Shown: positions 8,106 to 16,370, counted from the first letter of the stretch. The stretch is 64,000 bases of DNA from JAJEEA01 sp965243615 (GCA_965243615.1 CBDEVO010000003.1:6200001-6264000), one strand, 5' to 3'. Made by a program: numbers and translations. Notes: generated by a model not told the origin, from the letters alone.

Positions 8106-8488
8106 TCGAGGCCGCCGCCCGCAAGCTGAGGCAGGGCCCGCAGGTCCGGGGGGGACTGCTGATCGAGCCCGATGTCTCGTTCCGCTACGACGTCGAGCGC
8201 TACGGCGAGACGCTCGAGAAGCTCGTCAAGACGGCGCAGTTCACGGTGCCGGTCGTGGTGTCGGGCAAGAGCATCCTGCGCACGCGGGCGAAGTTCACCT
8301 GCCCGTGGTCGGTGGTCGGGGTGGCCGACGTCGACGAGGAGCTCGTGGACAAGGCGCAGTTGACGGCGTGGCTGGTGCTGGGCGGCCAGCGCATCGGCCT
8401 GGGCGACTGGCGGCCGGAGAAGAGCGGCTTCTACGGCCGGTTCGACGTCGAGGACGTGACCGAGCTGCCCCCCGCAGCGGCGGCGTAG
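7871..8488 (+). CDS. Phage-type conserved hypothetical protein (205 aa)
   Basis: The start MRIEFTLAGRSDLIQHN is chosen because it begins the recognisable domain; the longer frame is out of register with the HNH gene. Visible features are an N-terminal beta strand, ALRAMIEAAARKLRQGPQVR, FRYDVERYGETLEKLVKTAQ, SILRTRAKFTCPW and the ending GGQRIGLGDWRPEKSGFYGR. I have seen this GLGDWRP-type ending in phage and plasmid proteins of unknown function with a ferredoxin-like look, but I cannot name a family. A decayed second copy of residues 100-155 occurs at 10345. Confidence 0.7.
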   Translation: MRIEFTLAGRSDLIQHNLAAGLDTRSPGSREIAAIAAKKGGNRTAADDLRLQELECQRSLYLGGDGKPTLPAAALRAMIEAAARKLRQGPQVRGGLLIEPDVSFRYDVERYGETLEKLVKTAQFTVPVVVSGKSILRTRAKFTCPWSVVGVADVDEELVDKAQLTAWLVLGGQRIGLGDWRPEKSGFYGRFDVEDVTELPPAAAA

Positions 8489-9035
8489 CCTTCGCCCCGT
8501 GGCCGGCGCTCGTCTTCGGCCGGGAAACGCGGCCGGGCGCGGCGGAGCGGGGCAGCGTGACGGGGCCGGGATTGCCACCATCGGACGCACGCGTAGCGCG
8601 GTCCGGTTGCAGGGCCCGCATCGTGGCATGGCCTGGCGGGACGGGGCCTGGCATGGCTAGGCGCGGCTTGGCGGGGCAGGGACGTTTTCTACCACGCGAA
8701 CTGGGACGGCGGGTCGTTCACGGACTCGTCCTGACGGCCTGACGGCCCAGGTCCGGCAAGAGTCGGGGGCGGAAACGGACTCCGCCCTGTGAAGCTTGGC
8801 GGCGACGACGAATACTCCGCGAGCCTCGAGCGGTTCTGGGTCCGGAGTGCGGCCTGAGCGGGTTCCGGCGGCCGAGGACGTGGCGGGGCGAGGCGGAGCA
8901 TGGCTTGGCGCGGCGGGACAGGCTTGGCAGGGCTTGGCAGGGCGAGGCGGGGCAGGGTTCACCGGCGTGCGTTCTTCTTCGGGAGGAGCGTCGCCATTCC
9001 ATACGACCTACGCGAGTACGAAAAGGTGAACAGGT
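8489..9035. repeat. Non-coding spacer with degenerate GGCATGGC/GGCTTGGC repeats
   Basis: Two clusters of short words (ggcatggcctggcggga at about 8632 and gcttggcagggcttggcagg at about 8926) repeat a ggcttggc-like unit. A copy of the dispersed motif (attgccaccatcggacgca, 8571-8589) extends into gcgtagcgcggtccggttgc. That extension is also partly seen upstream of the lipoprotein genes. No gene is supported. Confidence 0.5.
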
Positions 9036-9521
9036 ATGCCTCAATCCATGGCGGCAGGGCTTCTCTTGGTGCTCGGCGCCGCGCCGGCCTGCGCCGACTG
9101 CTTCAACGCGCGGCAGGCGCTCGTCTCCGCGCGGCACGCTTCCGACCTGGCCGTCCTCGAGGAGACGGCGGCCAGCGAGCGCCACATCGCGGCCCGGTCG
9201 GAGGCCGACGCCGCCCGTCTGCGGCGCGAGCGCGAGAACAGGCGGGCGGCGAGGGCCGCGCGTGAACGGGCCGAGGCGTTCGACGTGTGCCGCTTCCTGG
9301 ACGACGACCGCGGCGCGGTCCTCGCCTGCGAGGGCGACGCCGGCGCCGCCTACGAGCGGGCGCTGGCCACCCAGCGGCACGCGCAGGATGCGGCCCGCCA
9401 CGCCGACCTCGGCCGCAGCAGCGCCCGGTCGGCGTTGACGAGGGCGGAGGAGGCGGTCTCGCGCGCGATGGACGCGTTGCGGGCCGCGCGGTGGCGAGTA
9501 CGGCGGGAGTGCGGGTCGTGA
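9036..9521 (+). CDS. Secreted coiled-coil protein (161 aa)
   Basis: MPQSMAAGLLLVLGAAPACA is a cleavable signal peptide. The mature chain is a long Ala/Arg/Glu-rich helix (SEADAARLRRERENRRAARA, RARERAEAF) with cysteines at the start of the mature protein (ADCFN) and in VCRFL, LACEG and RRECGS, possibly forming disulfides. No family was recognised. It probably acts in the periplasm. The next gene starts 38 bp downstream on the same strand, so they may form an operon. Confidence 0.6.
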   Translation: MPQSMAAGLLLVLGAAPACADCFNARQALVSARHASDLAVLEETAASERHIAARSEADAARLRRERENRRAARAARERAEAFDVCRFLDDDRGAVLACEGDAGAAYERALATQRHAQDAARHADLGRSSARSALTRAEEAVSRAMDALRAARWRVRRECGS

Positions 9522-9558
9522 CCGGCGCAGCGCGGGTCGCCATCCCTGGGAGGACGCC

Positions 9559-10311
9559 ATGTCCGTCAAGCTGACCGAGCAAGTACCCGCCTTCCGGATC
9601 GACGACGACGCCCTCGAGCGGCTGTGGCGCGGCGTCGAAGCGAAGTGGGCGGGCGAGGAGCCGGCGGTGAACAGGCTCACCGTTCGCGAGACGGTGCGGG
9701 TCGCGGGGCGCCGCACGCCGGAGGAACACGAGCAAGACTATCAGAGCGTCGACGAGCTGCGGCGGGCGACGGGCGGCCCCGGCGTGCTTCGGGCCTACAC
9801 CCTCGCGGTCTCGTCCTGGGGCAAGGAGAGCCGCGAGGTCCGCTTCGGCGCGTACGGCGGCGGCCGCGCCGCGACGGTCGAGGTGAATGCCGCCGACGCG
9901 GCATGGTGCCGCGAGGTGGTGGACACCGTCCTCGAACTGCTCCGGCCGCACACGCTCTGGTACGCCGCCGTCCATCGCATCAGCCTCTGGGCGCTGCTCG
10001 CGGCGGCGATACTGGCCCTCGTCGGCGTGCCGCTCGCCTCCAGTTGGGGCTTCCCGGTGGGGAGCGCTCTCGCGTGCGCGCTCTACCTGGCGTGCTTGGC
10101 TGTGATCTTGTTCCGCGAGCGCATTTTCCCGGCCGCCGACATTCTCGTCCGGCGGCGCGGAACGCAGCCCGCCGTGCCCGGGGACGCCAGCCGGAAGACT
10201 CCCGACAGGGGCGGCGGCGAGCCCGCGCGGCAGGACCGCGGGGACATCGTCGACCTGAGCGGCCACCGCGAGCGGAAGCGCTCGGAAGGAGGAGACACGA
10301 CCTCGAGCTGA
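9559..10311 (+). CDS. Hypothetical membrane protein (250 aa)
   Basis: A GGGAGGACGCC ribosome site precedes the ATG. The first 145 residues are soluble, including VRFGAYGGGRAATVEVNAAD. Two transmembrane segments follow at about 150-170 (ISLWALLAAAILALVGVPLA) and 172-190 (GSALACALYLACLAVILF). The tail is basic and Asp-rich and probably cytoplasmic. No family was recognised. It lies between the intact and decayed copies of the phage-type gene. Confidence 0.65.
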   Translation: MSVKLTEQVPAFRIDDDALERLWRGVEAKWAGEEPAVNRLTVRETVRVAGRRTPEEHEQDYQSVDELRRATGGPGVLRAYTLAVSSWGKESREVRFGAYGGGRAATVEVNAADAAWCREVVDTVLELLRPHTLWYAAVHRISLWALLAAAILALVGVPLASSWGFPVGSALACALYLACLAVILFRERIFPAADILVRRRGTQPAVPGDASRKTPDRGGGEPARQDRGDIVDLSGHRERKRSEGGDTTSS

Positions 10312-10344
10312 AACGCACGTGGTCCCGGAGCTCCGTTCCAGTAG

Positions 10345-10512
10345 ATGATGACCGAGCGGGTCGAGTTCCGCTACAACGTCGAGCGGTACGGCGAGACGCT
10401 CAAGGAGATCGTCGAGACGGCGCAGTTCACGGTGCCGGTCGTGGTGCGTGGCCAGCGCATCTTGCGGACCCGGGCGAAGTTCGACTGCCCGTGGTGGGTG
10501 GTCGCGGTGGCG
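10345..10512 (+). pseudogene. Decayed second copy of the phage-type protein
   Basis: MMTERVEFRYNVERYGETLK, then TAQFTVPVVVRGQRILRTR and AKFDCPWWVV, closely matches residues about 97-150 of the protein encoded at 7871-8488. Both flanks of the domain are missing. After CPWWVVAVA the frame runs into unrelated sequence. Confidence 0.7.
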
Positions 10513-10991
10513 CCGAGGCCGTTACCAAGCGGCTCCTCGCCAGACTCCGCGCCGAAAAGGCCGTCAACACGTCCGCCTGGTTGCGGCAACTCGTCCAGCA
10601 AGCCCTCGAGAAGGAGTTCCCCGACTTCGTCGACTACCTCGCCGACCCCGTGAAGCCCGACCCGCAGAAGACGCCCATCGAGTCCAGCGACGACCGCGAA
10701 AGGGCGCCCGCGGACCAGGCCGAGGCGGGGCGCCTCTCCGACGTCCAGGAACCCGACCCGCAGAAGACGCCCATCGAGGGCTGGAGGCCGCGCAGACTCC
10801 CCGATGGCCAGTGGGGCGCCCTGCTCGAGGGCCCGGGGGTCGCCGGACTCCCCGACGACAATCAGCTGCCCGGCACCCCGATCGTCGTGACCGACAAGAG
10901 GGGCGAGTCCTGGACCACGACCCTCACGGAGGTCGTCGACAGAACCGACACCACCATCACCGTCAAGACTTGCGGCCGGCCGCGCAGTTGA
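10513..10991 (+). pseudogene. Truncated protein with RHH-like start and two DPQKTPIE repeats
   Basis: The frame reads TKRLLARLRAEKAVNTSAWL then RQLVQQALEKEFPDF, like a ribbon-helix-helix or helical DNA-binding segment. It continues with PDPQKTPIE twice (about 10656 and 10755) and a compact C-terminal domain (LPDGQWGALLEGPGV, IVVTDKRGESWTTTLTEVVD). There is no start codon near the beginning of the recognisable part, so the 5' end has been lost at the junction with the decayed phage-type gene. The function is unknown. Confidence 0.5.
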
Positions 10992-11053
10992 TGCCGCCGA
11001 ACATGGGGGTCCGGCGGCCGAGGGCACAAGTGACCGGCTCCAGGTCACCGGCG

Positions 11054-11074
11054 GGGGGGAGCATAGCTCCCCCC
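11054..11074. terminator. Strong GC hairpin, possible terminator
   Basis: ggggggagc and gctcccccc are perfect complements around a 3-nt loop, and the outer ggc/gcc arms can extend the stem past one bulge. No T-run follows. A second hairpin (agcgggc/gcccgct) follows near 11139. It lies between two same-direction frames. Confidence 0.4.
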
Positions 11075-11284
11075 CCGCCACTCGGAAGGGCGGTGGGGTT
11101 TGAGGGCAGGGCGATGGGCTGGGGCTTGAGGGGAGACCGAGCGGGCACAGCCCGCTCCCCCGTCGACTACGGGGGTTCCTCTCGGGGCACGGCAGGGCGA
11201 CGGACTCAGACCTCGGGGGGCGGGGTTGTCGTCTAGCGGCGCGGGGGACGATGGGCCAGACTGACGCGGCCCCGGACGAAAGGG

Positions 11285-11650
11285 ATGACTGAGCGTCGAT
11301 GGCGCGTGAGCACAGGGCCGAGCCGAGGCCTCTTCCTGATCGAGGCCGACGACGGCAGCGGGTTCCGGACCCGCGTGCAAGCAGCCCGCGCCCTCATCGC
11401 CGAGCGCGTCCGACGTGGCGTCGCCACGCCCGCCGAGCACCTGGCCGTCGTCGTCCTCGACGAGATGCCCGAGGACGACCCCGACGCAGTGCGGGCGTGG
11501 GCGCCCTCGGCCGCCTTCCGCGAGGCGGTTCGCTCGGCCGCGCTCGCCACCCTCGCCCTCTACGTCGGCATCGTCGAGACGCTCGCCGACGGAGCCGACC
11601 GAGACGACGGCGACGACCGCTCGGCCGGCGGCCCCGACGGAGTAGTGCGC
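11285..11650 (+). pseudogene. Fragment of a helical protein that travels with the recombinase
   Basis: Reads MTERRWRVSTGPSRGLFLIE, ending VRSAALATLALYVGIVETLA before running into the recombinase remnant on the other strand. A related ending (VRAVVLATLAQCLGIVEALA) occurs at about 13489-13548, also directly convergent with a recombinase copy. The pair therefore appears to be a unit duplicated with the recombinase. The function is unknown. Confidence 0.4.
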
Positions 11651-12180
11651 CACCATCCGAGAGGTCTTCCAGTTCCCCGCCAGCATCACGTCGGTCGTCG
11701 ACGCGCCCCGACGCGTCAGCTCCGACGCCAGACCGACACGGGCCGAGTGGGCGGTCACCCGCGCCTCGACGCCAGCCGCCCGGGCCGGCGCCTGGAACCG
11801 CAGGCGCACCATCTGCGGCGAGAGCGGCACGACCGGGTCCTCGGGCGACGGGCTCGACGCGGACCGCAGCGTCTGGAGGGCGCGGGCGACGTCGCCCTTC
11901 ACGAACCGCACGTCCCGCGCCTCGCCCTCCGGGTTCGTCTTCCCACCGGCGGCGGACGCCAGCACCCCGTCGCCGGAGGCCGCCTCAGCGACAGTCGCCC
12001 CAGAGCAGGGTGCTCACCTCGTTGCGCCGCAGCCCCGCCATGAAGAGCAGCCCCCGCGATCACCGCGTCGAGTTGGCCGCGCTTCAGGGCGACCTCGTCG
12101 GACTCCACGCCGCGCTCGCGACGCCCGCGGTCGATGGGAGGTGGCGAGGACGCCGCCAGCAGGCTGCGCCGTTCACCCCC
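11640..12180 (-). pseudogene. Tyrosine recombinase, decayed copy 1
   Basis: Minus-strand frames give EVALKRGQLDAVIAG, GLRRNEVSTLLWGD, KTNPEGEARDVRFVKGDVAR and then VTAHSARVGLASELTRRGAS followed by LAGNWKTSRMVAHYS. The HxxR box (HSAR) and the final Tyr (AHYS) are recognisable. At least two frame changes split it at about 12010-12060, and the C-terminus runs into foreign sequence. Two more remnants lie at 13576-13995 and 14990-15125. Confidence 0.75.
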
Positions 12181-12182
12181 AG

Positions 12183-12428
12183 TCAGCGGTTGGCCAACGA
12201 GTTGCGGATATCGATCAACACCGCCAGCACGCCACATGCCACACCGGCGACCAGGGCGCCCCCGACTACCCCGGCGAGAAAGCCCCCGACGAAACCGAAC
12301 AACCCGTCAGACACGCCGCCAACGATCAGACCCATCACCAACGGGAGCCCGACCGCCACGAGCGCGTTGATCGCGCTGACCGACTCCGCCAGGAGCCTGT
12401 TGACCCTCTGGTGCAAGTTCATCTTCAC
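12183..12428 (-). CDS. Small two-helix membrane protein (81 aa)
   Basis: MKMNLHQRVNRLLAESVSAI is followed by two hydrophobic glycine-rich segments (ALVAVGLPLVMGLIVGGVSD; FGFVGGFLAGVVGGALVAGV plus ACGVLAVLI). A GAAGGG ribosome-site-like sequence lies upstream. It could be a holin-like or small inner-membrane protein; no family was recognised. It is 39 bp downstream of the lipoprotein gene and in the same direction. Confidence 0.5.
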   Translation of the reverse strand: MKMNLHQRVNRLLAESVSAINALVAVGLPLVMGLIVGGVSDGLFGFVGGFLAGVVGGALVAGVACGVLAVLIDIRNSLANR

Positions 12429-12467
12429 GACCCTTCTCTTCGGAATCGGGGTACCGTAGAAATCGAC

Positions 12468-12992
12468 TCACTCGACTTCACAATCGTCGGCGCCGAACGG
12501 TGCCACTGCCCCACAGCCGGCCTCGAGCCGCATCAACCGCCTCTCCGCCGTGCGCCGGTCGTCTATCAGGAGCGAGCGGGGAGACACCATGCCCCCGGTC
12601 ATCAAGTCCCACGTATCGTCCTCGTAGGCGATGCGAATCTCCTCCAGAGCCTCCGAGTGGTTCTCGAGGATCTGTTGTGGGTTACCGTAACGATTCCGCA
12701 GCTGGTTCCACTCCTCACCCAACCGGCGTTTTTCGGCGTCTTCTGCTGTTGGGCGGGATGAGAACCGCCGCCCCGGAGCGTTGTTGTAGGCCTCCTCGGC
12801 CGCGGCGAGTTCCGCCGCTTGCTGCTCCAGAAATGGCCGCGCACGGTCGTAGACGTCCTCGATTTCAGCGATGATTCCGGCGAGCTCGTCGGCGGGCTCG
12901 TTGACGCCGCTGCCGTCGTCTGACCCGGCGCCGGCGCAGCCCAACGTCAGGGCCAGCGGCAACAACCACAGCAACATCGTTGGTCTCAGCAT
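12468..12992 (-). CDS. Lipoprotein with helical mature domain (174 aa)
   Basis: The start at 12992 is chosen for its GGGAGAGGAGAG ribosome site and its signal MLRPTMLLWLLPLALTLGCA, with lipobox LTLGC. The mature protein is acidic and helical (DELAGIIAEIEDVYDRARPF, LEQQAAELAAAEEAYN) with two Cys near the end (AGCGAV, DDCEVE). It is unrelated in sequence to the lipoprotein at 5821-6516 as far as I can see, yet both share the same upstream motif and hairpin. Confidence 0.65.
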   Translation of the reverse strand: MLRPTMLLWLLPLALTLGCAGAGSDDGSGVNEPADELAGIIAEIEDVYDRARPFLEQQAAELAAAEEAYNNAPGRRFSSRPTAEDAEKRRLGEEWNQLRNRYGNPQQILENHSEALEEIRIAYEDDTWDLMTGGMVSPRSLLIDDRRTAERRLMRLEAGCGAVAPFGADDCEVE

Positions 12993-13042
12993 CGGTGTGG
13001 CTCTCCTCTCCCCCACCCCGAAACAGGGTGGGACGTTCCCCA

Positions 13043-13083
13043 GCGACCTGAAGTGGTCGCCGGGCCGGTTGCCACACATCTCC
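13043..13083 (-). promoter_or_regulatory. Conserved hairpin and motif upstream of lipoprotein gene
   Basis: gcgacc (13043-13048) and ggtcgc (13055-13060) form a 6-bp stem with a 6-nt loop. They sit next to gggccggttgccacacatct, the relative of the motif at 6561-6580. Compared with the 6539 copy, the T-A pair of gtgacc/ggtcac has become C-G, preserving pairing. The copy extends right into ccggttgcagggatcccgcc, also seen in part at 8600 and 6595. Confidence 0.5.
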
Positions 13084-13399
13084 TGGGACCGGTGTCCGGT
13101 TGCAGGGATCCCGCCTGTTTCCCGCATGGCGCGGGTGTTGTAGTCGGCGAGCAACCCGGCGTCAGGAGACACCGATCGAAATCCCGGAGACGTGTGGCGC
13201 CCCGAGTATTTCCGGGCCGCCCATGGCATGTCAAGGAAGACAGAAAAAGTCCGGCAGCAGACAGGCCGAGCGGACAGGGGAATGGTTCGTCGGGCGGCGG
13301 GTGATGGGGTGTGGCCCCCCAGGGCGGCGGACCCTCGTGCGGGCCGCGCGAGCATCGGGCCGCGGGTTGCCGGGCGTCGCCAAGCCCGCCGGAGCGCGG
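13084..13399. other. Region without a supported gene
   Basis: About 300 bp after the dispersed repeat. The ORFs across it have shadow-like composition. I see no promoter or RNA gene that I can defend. Confidence 0.4.
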
Positions 13400-13627
13400 C
13401 TGACCGTTACGGCCCTCGACAGAATGCTCGGACGAGAATCCCGCCGCGGTGCGGGCTTGAGCGCCCCTCGCCCGCCGTTCCCGGTGCGCGCGGTGGTGCT
13501 CGCGACGCTGGCCCAGTGCCTCGGCATCGTCGAGGCACTGGCCGGCGGTGGAGCCTCCGGGGTGCCAAGCTGGGTTCAGAGGTACTGCGCCACCGCCCCG
13601 TGCTCGGCCGTCGCCCCGGACGAGTAG
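13400..13627 (+). pseudogene. Second fragment of the recombinase-associated helical protein
   Basis: TALDRMLGRESRRGAG is followed by VRAVVLATLAQCLGIVEALA, close to VRSAALATLALYVGIVETLA at about 11530-11590. Like that copy, it runs head-on into a recombinase remnant. Only the C-terminal portion is recognisable. Confidence 0.35.
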
Positions 13628-13995
13628 TGCGCCACCATCCGAGAGGTCTTCCAGTTCCCCGCCAGCATCACGTCGATCGTCGACGCGCCCCGACGCGTCA
13701 GCTCCGACGCCAGACCGACACGGGCCGAGTGGGCGGTCACCCGCGCCTCGACCCTCGCCGCCCGTGCCGACGTCTGGAACCGCAGACCCACCATCTGTGG
13801 CGAGAGCGGCACCACGCGGTCCTCGGGCCCCCAGGCTCGACGCATCATGCAGCGTCCGGAGAGCGTCGGCGACGTCGCCCTTCACGAACCGCACGTCCCG
13901 CGACTCGCCCTCCGGGTTCGTCTTCCCGCGCCGAACCGTCACCAGCATCCCGTCGCCGGCGGCCGCCGGGGTGACGTCGGGCGTCGGGCGGGCAC
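13576..13995 (-). pseudogene. Tyrosine recombinase, decayed copy 2
   Basis: One frame gives GMLVTVRRGKTNPEGESRDV and RFVKGDVADALRTLHDASS. After a shift near 13840 another frame continues with PLSPQMVGLRFQTSARAARV, VTAHSARVGLASELTRRGAS and LAGNWKTSRMVAHYSSGATA, then GAVAQYL with a natural stop at 13576. The N-terminal core-binding half is missing. Confidence 0.75.
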
Positions 13996-14181
13996 GAGGC
14001 CCATGCGGCTGACGGTTTTCCCGTGCGCTTCCTCGGTCCCTGTCCGGCGCCCCGACTCCCCTGCCTGACCAGGTGTGCATCCACGCGAATTCTGGCCGCT
14101 CGGCCAGCGTGCGTGTGCTGTCGCGCCGGGCCAGCCCACGCCGGCGCCGGGCATGGGCGCGAGCTGCGCTGCCTCTCGGAG

Positions 14182-14745
14182 TCAGGGAAGCAGATCGTCG
14201 ACTGCGATCTGTGCGTCGGGGCGAGCGAGCGGCGCGACCTTGTCCCCGGCTGCATGGTGGGTGACGCTCCGGTAGCCGTCTCCAGCCGGGTCGCGGTAGA
14301 CCTCCAGACGTTTCTCGGGGAGGGCGAGGATCCAGTACTCGGGAATCCCGGAGCGCGCGTACAGGCGCTGCTTGACGGTCCGGTCGTACCGCAGTGATTC
14401 GTTCGACACTTCGACGACCAGCACCGCCGACGTCGGATGCGCGTCCCGGTAATCACGCATCGGGCCGCTCACCACGGCCACGTCCGGCTCCGGTTCCGAG
14501 TGGTCGTCGGTCGCCAGCGGGTGCTGTATCCGTATGTAGAACCCGGAACCGAATACCGCCCGCAGGCAGTCGGCGACGAGGTCCATGCCGAGCGCATGGC
14601 GGCTTCCCTCTGGTGTCATGGCGTGCAGGTTTCCGTCGATGAGTTCCAGCTTGGCGTCCGGCTCGAACGCGCCGGCTTGGACGGCACGGTCGTACTCGAC
14701 CCGGCTCAGGCGGTAGTGGCAGACGTCGGACTCGGTGGCTCTCAT
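14182..14745 (-). CDS. Uma2 family endonuclease, second copy
   Basis: This is 187 aa and closely similar over its length to the copy at 2307-2876: EYDRAVQAGAFEPDAKLELI, EPEPDVAVVSGPMRDYRDAH, VLVVEVSNESLRYDRTVKQ, GIPEYWILALPEKRLEVYRD. Both retain the acidic residues expected in the PD-(D/E)XK fold. The 3' flank and the upstream tatcgtagcgcgg are also shared, so a segment rather than just the gene was duplicated. Here the cassette genes normally found downstream are absent. Confidence 0.85.
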   Translation of the reverse strand: MRATESDVCHYRLSRVEYDRAVQAGAFEPDAKLELIDGNLHAMTPEGSRHALGMDLVADCLRAVFGSGFYIRIQHPLATDDHSEPEPDVAVVSGPMRDYRDAHPTSAVLVVEVSNESLRYDRTVKQRLYARSGIPEYWILALPEKRLEVYRDPAGDGYRSVTHHAAGDKVAPLARPDAQIAVDDLLP

Positions 14746-15357
14746 GACGGTGTCTCTATCGTAGCGCGGAAACCGTCATCGTGCGCCCCCGCTTCTCCCC
14801 GCTTGCCGCCGCACTTTGTCCGGTTGGCTGGTGCTCAGCGACCGTTCGGTGGCTGCCGTACGGCCAGGATTTCGGTGTGCTCGAGGCAGGCCCCGGCCGC
14901 GGCTGACGGCGCGCCGCTAGAATGACGACACCCGCCAGGCGCCTGAGTCTGCAGCCCGCCGCCCTGCCACGCCCGAGAGCACCCCGTGGTCGACGGGGAA
15001 CGATGGGCCAGCGACACGGCCGTGGGGCGGGCGACGTGGGCCCACCGCAGGGCGCTCACCGCGTCGAGCTGGCCGCGCTTCAGGGCGCCCAGGCGCGTCC
15101 CTTCGCTGACCTGGCCGTGGGTCCTCGCCACCTTGCCACCGGCCCGCGGCGTCGCGGCCGACGCGGTCTGCCGGTAGCGGGCGAGACCCGGGCCTTGTCG
15201 AATTCTGGCTGTCGTCGTCCGTGGCCGAGGGGCAGCGGCTGATGAATCCAATCCACGCTCGACAGTCAACGCATTCCGGTAGCGTCTCCCGACAGCCCGA
15301 CCCGAGGCACCTCGCGGAACCGAATCAGTCGCGCTCGCCTTCGTGCGCCACGCCCCT
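14746..15357. other. Spacer with recombinase debris
   Basis: About 600 bp. It has the shared Uma2 upstream sequence at the left and the third recombinase remnant at 14990-15125. Otherwise I see no gene. Confidence 0.4.
14990..15125 (-). pseudogene. Tyrosine recombinase, decayed copy 3
   Basis: The minus strand gives HGQVSEGTRLGALKRGQLDA then VSALRWAHV. This corresponds to the ALKRGQLDAVIAG...LRW part of copy 1, with the intervening residues deleted. Nothing of the catalytic domain remains. Confidence 0.45.
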
Positions 15358-16347
15358 CTAACCGGTACTCTCCTGGGACTGAGCTTGTTCCACCGATGAG
15401 CGGATGCTCTGCAGCGAGTACTCCAGCTTCTCTTCAAGAGCACGCAGAAGCAGCTCCCGTTGGGAATCCGAGAACTCGCCCTTCCCCGCCAGGAGCTTGA
15501 TCCGCATCTCCGTTCTTCCCACGGCCGACACGGCGTCGACGACTTGCTTCACCGCGTCTCTGAGACGTTCGTCGCGATCGAACATCACCGAACGCCACAG
15601 CTCGGCAGTCGGGCCGGGCCGCCAGTCGCGAATCAGATGTGGAGGCATGACCACAGAGGGCCGACCGCGGTACACCGCCAACACCGGACCACGCTCTACG
15701 ACCTCCGCCCGCGGCCAGTTCTCCACGCTCAGTTCCTGATGACCGAAATCATCGGCCGGCCCCCAGCTCCCGAGATCGAATGCATCCGTCCCGACGCGCA
15801 TCACCCACCTGACGGTCTGCGCGCCGGATCGGTTGCGGAACCACGCCAGCCGATCTGTTGCAAGGGCAGCGCAGGGGGACACGAGGCAGTAGTCGTCCTT
15901 CCAGATGTTGGCCTGGAGCATCGACGGCCCCAGGGCCCGCACGTAGAAGGCTTGCGGGTCCGCCAGGCCCTTTGGAGCCGGTACCGGCTCGGGCTCGAGC
16001 TCCGCCTCCTGCATCGAGCTTCCGTCCCGACCGTCCGCCCAATCTCGCACCGGCAACGCCAAGCTGTCGCTGAACTCCGCCAGGGGTCGCGGTGCCGATG
16101 CAGTGTCGTCCTCGTCGGGCTGGCTGAGTCGTCCCCGAGCTCCCGGAGGCGGCTCGGCCCCACGCGGACCAATCCGAAAATCCAGCCCCAGGACCTCGCA
16201 GAGCGCTTCGAGCGTGTCCGCCCTGGGGGCAGCACCTCGCCGGAGGTTGCGGATGGTGTCGGGGCTTCCGGTTGCCAGCATCGAGAGCTTGCGGTCCGAG
16301 TAGCCGCTTGTGCCGACCGCCGCCAGGAGTTGCTCTCTGATGTCCAT
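15358..16347 (-). CDS. Phage-like repressor (XRE helix-turn-helix plus S24/LexA-like domain)
   Basis: The start MDIREQLLAAVGTSGYSDRK begins the DNA-binding domain and is preferred over an upstream ATG. Residues about 1-60 look like an XRE helix-turn-helix (KLSMLATGSPDTIRNLRRGA, then TLEALCEVLGLDF). After a charged linker comes an S24-like region, YVRALGPSMLQANIWKDDYC with LVSPCAALATDRLAWFRN. The Ser of GPSM is in the nucleophile position. The usual catalytic Lys in the later strand seems replaced (TVRWVMRVG), so autocleavage is doubtful. It is transcribed divergently from an AlpA-like gene whose promoter holds a palindrome. Confidence 0.65.
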   Translation of the reverse strand: MDIREQLLAAVGTSGYSDRKLSMLATGSPDTIRNLRRGAAPRADTLEALCEVLGLDFRIGPRGAEPPPGARGRLSQPDEDDTASAPRPLAEFSDSLALPVRDWADGRDGSSMQEAELEPEPVPAPKGLADPQAFYVRALGPSMLQANIWKDDYCLVSPCAALATDRLAWFRNRSGAQTVRWVMRVGTDAFDLGSWGPADDFGHQELSVENWPRAEVVERGPVLAVYRGRPSVVMPPHLIRDWRPGPTAELWRSVMFDRDERLRDAVKQVVDAVSAVGRTEMRIKLLAGKGEFSDSQRELLLRALEEKLEYSLQSIRSSVEQAQSQESTG

Positions 16348-16364
16348 GCGTCGATTCCGGTACG

Positions 16365-16370
16365 ATTCTA
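16365..16370 (-). promoter_or_regulatory. Probable -10 box of repressor gene
   Basis: On the minus strand this reads TAGAAT, 5/6 to consensus, 18 bases before the repressor start codon. A weak TTGGCG lies 15 bp upstream. The leader would be very short. Confidence 0.35.
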
